Of a DNA stretch of 54,916 nucleotides, positions 50,000 through 54,916 are shown one piece after another. Each line of letters begins with the position of its first letter. Positions within the stretch are counted from its first letter, which is position 1. The notes under the pieces were generated by a model that was not told where the DNA came from, searched no databases, and saw nothing but the letters and a program-made list of their open reading frames with translations. A program made the position numbers and the translations under genes. The stretch is from Bryobacterales bacterium (lineage in GTDB: Bacteria; Acidobacteriota; Terriglobia; Bryobacterales; UBA6623), in assembly GCA_022826925.1 (NCBI GenBank), contig JAJDTX010000141.1:1-54916 (forward strand), read 5' to 3'.

Positions 50000-51022
50000 A
50001 TGGCTAAGCGCACGCGTGTTGGAATCGTAGGGTTCACCGGTTACAGCGGAGCGGAGTTGCTCCGCATCTTGAAGACCCATCCGGGCGCGGAACCGGTGTT
50101 GCTGGAGCACCGGCCTGTCGCGGACTCGGAGTTGCCGGTCGGCGAAGACACCCCGCGCATCCCGTTCGAGATGGAGGCCCTGGTCGGAGAGGGGGTCGAG
50201 ATCGTCTTCCTAGCCACCTCGCTGGACGTCGCGATGGAAGCCACGCCCAAGGTCTTGGAGGCGGGCATGCGGTGCATCGACCTCAGCGCGGCCTTCCGCC
50301 TGCGCACGACGGCCAACTACCAACGCTGGTACAAGGTCGAGCACAGTTGCCCGGAACTGCTCGGCGAAGCCGCTTACGGACTGCCCGAATTCTTCCGCGA
50401 AGTCGTCAAGATTTCTCGTTTGGTGGCAAACCCGGGCTGTTATCCGACCGCGGTAAACCTTGCTCTTCGTCCCCTCATCGTGGAGGCGGTGCTAGACCGA
50501 TCGGCCGGCGTGATCTGCGACGCAAAGTCGGGCGTCAGCGGCGCGGGCCGCAGCCCGTCGCTGAAGACCCACTTCTGCGAAGTGACCGAGAACCTCTCGG
50601 CCTACAGCGTCCTGAACCACCGCCACGTGCCCGAGATCTTGCACACGACGGACGTGGACGAGTACGAGCTCAGCTTCACCGCGCAGCTGCTGCCCGTCCA
50701 TCGCGGCATCCTGGAAACGATCTACGTGCGGGCTGCCGGACAGGTCGAGTGGGAGGAACTGCGCGCGACGTATGACAAGTACTACGCCAACGAACCGTTC
50801 GTGCGCATCTATCCGGAGGGTCGCCTGCCGGACATTCGCAGCGTGCGCGACACCAACTTCTGCGATATCGGCTTCCAGGTCCATCCCGAGAGCCGCCGCG
50901 TGGTGATCGTCGCCGCAATAGACAACCTCGTCAAAGGTGCCGCGGGCCAAGCTGTGCAGAACATGAACCTGCTTCTGGGGTGCAGCGAGACGGACGGCCT
51001 GCTTGACGAGGCGCCGCAATGA
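50000..51022 (+). CDS. argC: N-acetyl-gamma-glutamyl-phosphate reductase
   Basis: ArgC reduces N-acetylglutamyl-phosphate to the semialdehyde, the third step of arginine synthesis. The 340-residue protein has the NADP-binding start RVGIVGFTGYSGAELLRIL and the active-site signature VANPGCYPT with Cys147, plus KSGVSGAGR and FCDIGFQVHP downstream. I chose ATG 50000; a TTG at 49994 is also in frame. The stop overlaps the argB ATG as ATGA, so the two arginine genes are co-translated. Confidence 0.95.
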   Translation: MAKRTRVGIVGFTGYSGAELLRILKTHPGAEPVLLEHRPVADSELPVGEDTPRIPFEMEALVGEGVEIVFLATSLDVAMEATPKVLEAGMRCIDLSAAFRLRTTANYQRWYKVEHSCPELLGEAAYGLPEFFREVVKISRLVANPGCYPTAVNLALRPLIVEAVLDRSAGVICDAKSGVSGAGRSPSLKTHFCEVTENLSAYSVLNHRHVPEILHTTDVDEYELSFTAQLLPVHRGILETIYVRAAGQVEWEELRATYDKYYANEPFVRIYPEGRLPDIRSVRDTNFCDIGFQVHPESRRVVIVAAIDNLVKGAAGQAVQNMNLLLGCSETDGLLDEAPQ

Positions 51023-51789
51023 AGCTGCTCGTCAAGCTAGGCGGCACTCTGCTGGAGTCAGACGAGAGCCGTTCTTCGCTAGCGCGCCAGCTCACCCGCC
51101 TACCGGCTGCCGGGCACCGCTTGGTGGTGGTCCACGGGGGAGGGAAGCGTCTCAGCCGCTATCTGGCCGGGCTGGATCACAAGAGCGAGTTTCGCGGCGG
51201 GTTGCGTGTCACGCCCCCAGAGATCATGGATGCCGTGCTGCGCGTGCTGGCGGGATCGGTCAACCGTCAACTGGTGGCGGAGTTGCAAGGAGCGGGTGCT
51301 CGCGCGGTTGGACTGACAGGAATCGACGCGGGAACCGTCCAGGCCTCCCAACTCGCGCCTGAACTGGGCTTGGTCGGCAAGGTTGAACGGGTCGCCCCCG
51401 AATTGCTGGACACGCTGACCGAACGCGGGTTCCTGCCCGCCGTCGCCTGCATTGCCGGCGGAGCCGACAGCGCGATCTTCAACGTCAACGCGGACCAGAT
51501 GGCCGCGGCCTGCGCCGCGGGCCTCGCTGTGGATCAGGTTGTGTTCCTGACAGATGTCGGCGGAGTGCTGGACGAGCAGGGCAAGACGATTCCGAGCCTG
51601 TCTGCGCGCGAAGCCGAGTCCCTGATCGCCGAGGGCGTGGCAACGGGCGGGATGGAAGCAAAACTACGAGCTGCCATATCTGCTCTTGCGGGCGGTATCG
51701 GGCGCGTCTCGATCGTCAACGGCCATGAGCCGGACATCCTCGCACGGGCGCTGGAAGGCACCGCCCTCGGATCTGAACTATCGGCTTGA
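51019..51789 (+). CDS. argB: Acetylglutamate kinase
   Basis: A 256-residue amino-acid kinase that phosphorylates N-acetylglutamate, the second step of arginine synthesis. Signatures are LLVKLGGTLLE at the N-terminus, VVVHGGGKRLSRYL (phosphate loop), NVNADQMAAACAAGL and FLTDVGGVLD (nucleotide site), and GGMEAKLRAA near the C-terminus. It is slightly shorter than the 280-300-residue hexameric type, closer to the LysZ/short ArgB form. Only argC and argB are here, so the remaining arginine genes must lie elsewhere. It converges on the rhomboid gene with a 21-bp gap. Confidence 0.94.
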   Translation: MKLLVKLGGTLLESDESRSSLARQLTRLPAAGHRLVVVHGGGKRLSRYLAGLDHKSEFRGGLRVTPPEIMDAVLRVLAGSVNRQLVAELQGAGARAVGLTGIDAGTVQASQLAPELGLVGKVERVAPELLDTLTERGFLPAVACIAGGADSAIFNVNADQMAAACAAGLAVDQVVFLTDVGGVLDEQGKTIPSLSAREAESLIAEGVATGGMEAKLRAAISALAGGIGRVSIVNGHEPDILARALEGTALGSELSA

Positions 51790-51810
51790 CCGCTGGGCAG
51801 GTTGCCGCGC

Positions 51811-52635
51811 CTAGCCCGTGGCAAGCGCGAAGTTGCGGTAGGCGAAGAAGAACGCCACCAACGTAGTGGCCACGGCTACTAGGGCTATACCGCGCCATAT
51901 GTCCTCCTTGTTCCGGTCATGGCCTGGCGTTCTGCACAGGTAGGCGAAGCCGAATCCCGACACGAGTCCGCCGAAGTGGGCGGCGTTGTCAATTGCCGGA
52001 AACAGGAATCCGAAGATGGCGATGAACAGGATCCAGCGCTTGCCGACAGACTGCAAGTCCGAGTTGAAGCTGATGCGTCCATAGGCGTACATGGCCCCGA
52101 TCAGCCCGCAGATCGACGCCGAGGCGCCGATCGACAGGGAGTTCGACCACATCATGCTGGCTATGAATCCACAAACGCCGGTGACCAGATACAGAGAGAC
52201 GTAACGCGCCGTTCCGAAGACCTCTTCGGCAATCGTGCCTAGGTTGAACAGCGACATCGAGTTGAACGCGATGTGCATCAATCCGCCGTGCAGGAAATTG
52301 GCAGTAACGAGGCGCCACCACTCCCCGTGTAGCAGGATCGACAAGCGGTACTTGCCGCCAAGCAATAGCAGGACCTGGCCGTCAATCCCGCCCAGGAAGT
52401 TCATCTCGCCGGTGAAGCGGGCGGTCAGCACCCACGACACCACGAATAAGCCGGCGTTGACGAGCAACAGCAGCTTTGTCGTGAAACTCATCTGCGCACC
52501 GGCGTTCCGGATGCGCTCCTCGCGCAGCAACCGCCGCCCGGCCGTCATCGGCACTTCGTGCTCGCAGTAGGGGCAAATCTTGTCGCTGTTGTCTATGAAC
52601 GCCCGGCAATGCGGGCACATACGGGGCTTTGCCAT
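51811..52635 (-). CDS. Rhomboid-family intramembrane serine protease
   Basis: A 274-residue protein from ATG 52635. A zinc ribbon (Cys7, Cys10, Cys21, Cys24) precedes six or seven membrane helices. Rhomboid landmarks are NFLHGGLMHIAFNSMSLF (His121, Asn125), the GASASICGLIGA helix with catalytic Ser172, and AIDNAAHFGGLVSGF with catalytic His220. The residue after the catalytic Ser is Ala where GxSG proteases have Gly, a variation seen in some active members. Substrates are unknown; the zinc ribbon may recruit a partner. The frame upstream to 52800 is not conserved. Confidence 0.88.
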   Translation of the reverse strand: MAKPRMCPHCRAFIDNSDKICPYCEHEVPMTAGRRLLREERIRNAGAQMSFTTKLLLLVNAGLFVVSWVLTARFTGEMNFLGGIDGQVLLLLGGKYRLSILLHGEWWRLVTANFLHGGLMHIAFNSMSLFNLGTIAEEVFGTARYVSLYLVTGVCGFIASMMWSNSLSIGASASICGLIGAMYAYGRISFNSDLQSVGKRWILFIAIFGFLFPAIDNAAHFGGLVSGFGFAYLCRTPGHDRNKEDIWRGIALVAVATTLVAFFFAYRNFALATG

Positions 52636-52865
52636 TGCGAGCTTTCCATCTTGAGACGAATAGGGTGAGATTGCAACGGCGGATCCGGACGCTGCGGGGC
52701 AGGGCCTCTCGGCGGGGGAAGCAAGCGGGCCTCGGGCAAGGTTCTTTGAGAGGACTGCCGCGCACCGGCTGGTACGCCACGAATGGACGGTACGGAACAA
52801 ACTGTGCCGAACGATTAGTCTGAAAAAGGCTTGGTCCTGTCAGATGGCTAGACGAGGTTCGACGC

Positions 52866-53108
52866 GTGTCAACGATCACCGCATCTGATGCGAAAACGCA
52901 TCTTTCTCGTCTGCTGCGGCGAGTTCAAGAAGGCGAGCGATTCGTCATCACGAAGCATGATCGTCCTGTGGCTGAGCTCGTTCCATTCCGGGAACGAGAC
53001 CCTGTCAGAATCCGCGCCGCGATAGATCGCTTGGCGGCGTTTCAGAAGACACACAGTCTGCGCGGCCTGTCAGTCCGCGAGTTGATCAAAGACGGACGTC
53101 GCTGCTGA
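52866..53108 (+). CDS. Orphan Phd/YefM-type antitoxin (second)
   Basis: An 80-residue protein from GTG 52866. It shows the Phd fold clearly: ITASDAKTHLSRLLRRVQEGERFVITKHDRPVAELVPF in overlapping pieces, then a C-terminal SLRGLSVRELIKDGRR that looks like a toxin-binding tail. No toxin frame follows in the 99 bp before the ROK gene, so it is a second orphan antitoxin. It is similar in layout but not close in sequence to the one at 1143. GCTAGAC upstream at about 52847 resembles the promoter motif at 19544 and 53131. Confidence 0.8.
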   Translation: MSTITASDAKTHLSRLLRRVQEGERFVITKHDRPVAELVPFRERDPVRIRAAIDRLAAFQKTHSLRGLSVRELIKDGRRC

Positions 53109-53130
53109 GGGCCTTCGTGGCGGGACTTTC

Positions 53131-53145
53131 GCTAGACTCGTTTCA
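53131..53145 (+). promoter_or_regulatory. Promoter-like 15-mer GCTAGACTCGTTTCA (second copy)
   Basis: Identical to the 15-mer at 19544-19558. The TAGACT hexamer is 69 bases before the ROK ATG. Confidence 0.4.
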
Positions 53146-53207
53146 ATCGGATCCATAGCGGCTCTACGGCTTGCGGATCGCCGCAGACCGAATCATCCGG
53201 TTTCCTA

Positions 53208-54137
53208 ATGGCTAAGAAGTTCCTGATTGGCATTGACCTTGGCGGCACCAAGATCGCCGCCGCTGCCTTCGACCTTGCCGGCAAGCGGCTTGGCAAGATC
53301 GCCCGGTTGCCGACTATGGCGAGCATGAAGCCCGTGGTAACGCTAATGAACCTCAAGCGGGTCGTGAAGCAAGCCAAGCTAGAAGCCCACTTGACTGGAA
53401 CTCCTGTCGCTGTGGGCATGGGCAGTTCCGGCCCGCTCGACCTAGAGAATCAGCTCCTTCAAGACGGGGATTCTCTGCCCAACCTGCTGGGGTTCGACAT
53501 CGGCGGGTTCTGCCGCCAGGAGTTCGGCGCACCCTTCCACCTCGAGAACGACGCGGCTTGCTTTGCCCTGGGCGAGGCCGTCTACGGGGCCGGCCGCGGT
53601 CGCGAGATCGTGCTCGGGGTCACGCTGGGGACCGGGTTCGGTTGCGGTATTTCGATCGGCGGACGCATCTACTCCGGTGCGACCAACAACGCCGGGGAGG
53701 TGGCGTACTGTCCGGTGGGCGACTCGGACTTCGACACAGCCGGTGCGGGGAATGGAGTCGTGCAGCAGTACTTGAAGCACTGCGGCTCGGCGCAATCCGA
53801 CTCCATCACCGCCAAGCGCGTGGGCGAGCTGGCAGAGCAAGGCGATGTCGCTGCCATCAAGGCTTGGGAAGGGTTCGGAACAGTCGTTGGGACGGCCATC
53901 GGGACACTGTGCTGCGTGTTGGATCCGCACGTTGTGGTGATCGGGGGTTCGGTAAGCCATCGGCTGGGCCTTTTTGAACCTGCTTTGGTGTCTGCAGCCC
54001 GGGCCATCCTGCCTGCCACGTTGCGCGACATGTTTCGAGTCGCTCCGTCCGAGCTTGGCGACGCAGCCGGAGTGACCGGTGCCGCGGAGCATGCCCGTCT
54101 GGCCTATAGCGGCGGACGTTCGCCGGAAACGTCGTGA
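53208..54137 (+). CDS. ROK-family protein lacking the zinc motif
   Basis: A 309-residue ASKHA protein of the ROK (repressor/ORF/kinase) family. The phosphate-1 loop is IGIDLGGTKIAAAAFD, the catalytic region FHLENDAACFALGE contains the DxGxxx-type Asp, and VTLGTGFGCGISIGGRIYSGATNNAGEVAY follows in overlapping pieces. In sugar-kinase ROK members that Glu is followed by a His and a C-x-C-G-x-x-G-C zinc site; here the His is Tyr and the stretch reads CPVGDSDFDTAG, so the zinc site is lost. Sugar kinase activity is plausible but not assured. The stop overlaps the upstream frame of the HNH gene. Confidence 0.85.
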   Translation: MAKKFLIGIDLGGTKIAAAAFDLAGKRLGKIARLPTMASMKPVVTLMNLKRVVKQAKLEAHLTGTPVAVGMGSSGPLDLENQLLQDGDSLPNLLGFDIGGFCRQEFGAPFHLENDAACFALGEAVYGAGRGREIVLGVTLGTGFGCGISIGGRIYSGATNNAGEVAYCPVGDSDFDTAGAGNGVVQQYLKHCGSAQSDSITAKRVGELAEQGDVAAIKAWEGFGTVVGTAIGTLCCVLDPHVVVIGGSVSHRLGLFEPALVSAARAILPATLRDMFRVAPSELGDAAGVTGAAEHARLAYSGGRSPETS

Positions 54138-54196
54138 CCCTTAAGAGTTGGCTGGCCGCATCTTCGGATCCAACCTGCCGAGAGAGCGCAAGGAAC

Positions 54197-54796
54197 ATGT
54201 CTACGCAGGGAAGCACCAGTCGAGTCATCGCACACCTGGGCCTTCTCGTCATGGCCGTTCTTGCCACGGTCTCCAACTCGCTGCATGCGCAGTCGACTTG
54301 GCGCGGCCTGAAGGTCGAGCCGGAACGGCGCTGTTCACCCTACGATCCAGACGATTATCGGTATTCGCAGTCGGTAGAAGACCGCATCATCGCTGACTAC
54401 GGCGGAGTCTACAGCCCGTATACGGGCCGCTGGTTCTCGAGCCAGCGCGAGACCGACATCGAGCACATGGTGGCCCGGTCCGAAGCACACGACAGCGGCC
54501 TGTGCGCCGCGGATCTCGCGACTCGGCGCCGCTTCGCAAACGACCTCCTCAATCTCACTCTGGCCAGCCCTTCGGTTAACCGGGGTCAAAAGATTGCCCG
54601 AGACGCGGCGGAGTGGCTGCCTGAGAAGAATCGCTGCTGGTTCGCGGCGCGAGTGGTTGAGGTGCGGCGGCGGTACCGTCTCACCATAGACCGCCGCGAA
54701 GCGGACGCGTTGGAGCGGGTGCTATCTGCCTGCGAGTCGACCGCGATGGTCAAGTACGGGCGCGGAGCGGTCTCTGACTCATCTTCGACAGTTTGA
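54197..54796 (+). CDS. Secreted HNH-type endonuclease
   Basis: A 199-residue protein from ATG 54197 with AAGGA just upstream (a longer frame from 54134 overlaps the ROK stop by four bases). A signal peptide ends SLHAQ32. The nuclease core is TDIEHMVARSEAHDSG with His90, then FANDLLNLTLASPSVNRGQK with Asn115, Asn119 and Asn128, the beta-beta-alpha-metal layout of DUF1524/HNH extracellular nucleases. Cys46, Cys103, Cys147 and Cys179 could form disulfides in the periplasm or outside. A role in nutrient scavenging from DNA is likely; a toxin role is possible. No immunity gene is visible. Confidence 0.8.
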   Translation: MSTQGSTSRVIAHLGLLVMAVLATVSNSLHAQSTWRGLKVEPERRCSPYDPDDYRYSQSVEDRIIADYGGVYSPYTGRWFSSQRETDIEHMVARSEAHDSGLCAADLATRRRFANDLLNLTLASPSVNRGQKIARDAAEWLPEKNRCWFAARVVEVRRRYRLTIDRREADALERVLSACESTAMVKYGRGAVSDSSSTV

Positions 54797-54916
54797 TTTT
54801 CGTGTTTCGCTAAACCAAGCTATTACTATGGCTTAGAGAAGGCAGAAATCGGGCGTGGCACTACAATGCCCGGATTCGGCTGCGATTCGATTGCGCAAAG
54901 AGTTTCAGGCTGCCTT

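Noticed and set aside
1..54916. CRISPR arrays, IS elements, rRNA and tRNA genes
   Set aside because: No regularly spaced repeats, no transposase or integrase motifs with terminal repeats, and no conserved rRNA or tRNA signatures were seen by eye; a covariance-model search would be the decisive test.

Overview
The window is a GC-rich bacterial chromosome segment with about 48 protein genes and no rRNA, tRNA, CRISPR array or intact insertion sequence that I could find. The best taxonomic hint is a roughly 1085-residue TonB-dependent receptor with an N-terminal carboxypeptidase-regulatory-like domain, found with a CRTAC1/ASPIC-UnbV FG-GAP protein and a TPR protein. Together with sulfatases, TIM-barrel isomerases and a hydantoinase B, this points to Acidobacteriota (Bryobacterales/Solibacteres or Vicinamibacteria-like). 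That assignment is an inference from gene content.

Layout. 1-7 kb (minus): a truncated haloalkane dehalogenase relative, a TfoX-N protein, an orphan Phd antitoxin, and then a compact unit thiD - propeller-like protein - dctP - dctQ - dctM - esterase joined by 4-base overlaps. 7-16.5 kb: sulfatase, RlpA, a BASS-family transporter overlapping a lone hydantoinase B, a NodU-type carbamoyltransferase, gltX and an MDR oxidoreductase. 16.5-21.2 kb (plus): GT9-like glycosyltransferase, DUF6677-like membrane protein, 59-aa membrane protein, HAD-IB phosphatase and a large LarA-like protein, mostly with touching start and stop codons.

21.6-28.3 kb (plus) is a nitrogen-sensing block: amt, P-II, a second amt, a second P-II, and glnD, the enzyme expected to uridylylate both P-II proteins at Tyr51. 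28.5-32.6 kb: a three-gene minus unit (TVP38, GNAT, degenerate dihydropteroate synthase relative), a divergent membrane protein and a TIM-barrel isomerase. 32.7-40.9 kb: TPR protein, a tiny acidic cysteine-bearing secreted protein, the TonB receptor and the divergent ASPIC/UnbV protein.

41.1-48.7 kb is the accessory-looking region, all minus: a SWIM zinc-finger protein and a SNF2 ATPase 10 bp apart, a membrane-anchored hendecad coiled-coil protein encoded by a 33-bp tandem repeat, an uncharacterised protein with a characteristic YYEF-AIDRPL start, and vapBC. This is the best candidate for an undescribed system. 48.9-54.9 kb: hydroxypyruvate isomerase-like protein, argC-argB, rhomboid protease, a second orphan antitoxin, a ROK-family protein without the usual zinc motif and a secreted HNH nuclease.

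Two themes run across the window. Many genes are translationally coupled by 1-4 base overlaps. Several others have a TANNNT -10 hexamer only 4-9 bases before the start codon and no Shine-Dalgarno sequence, suggesting leaderless mRNAs.
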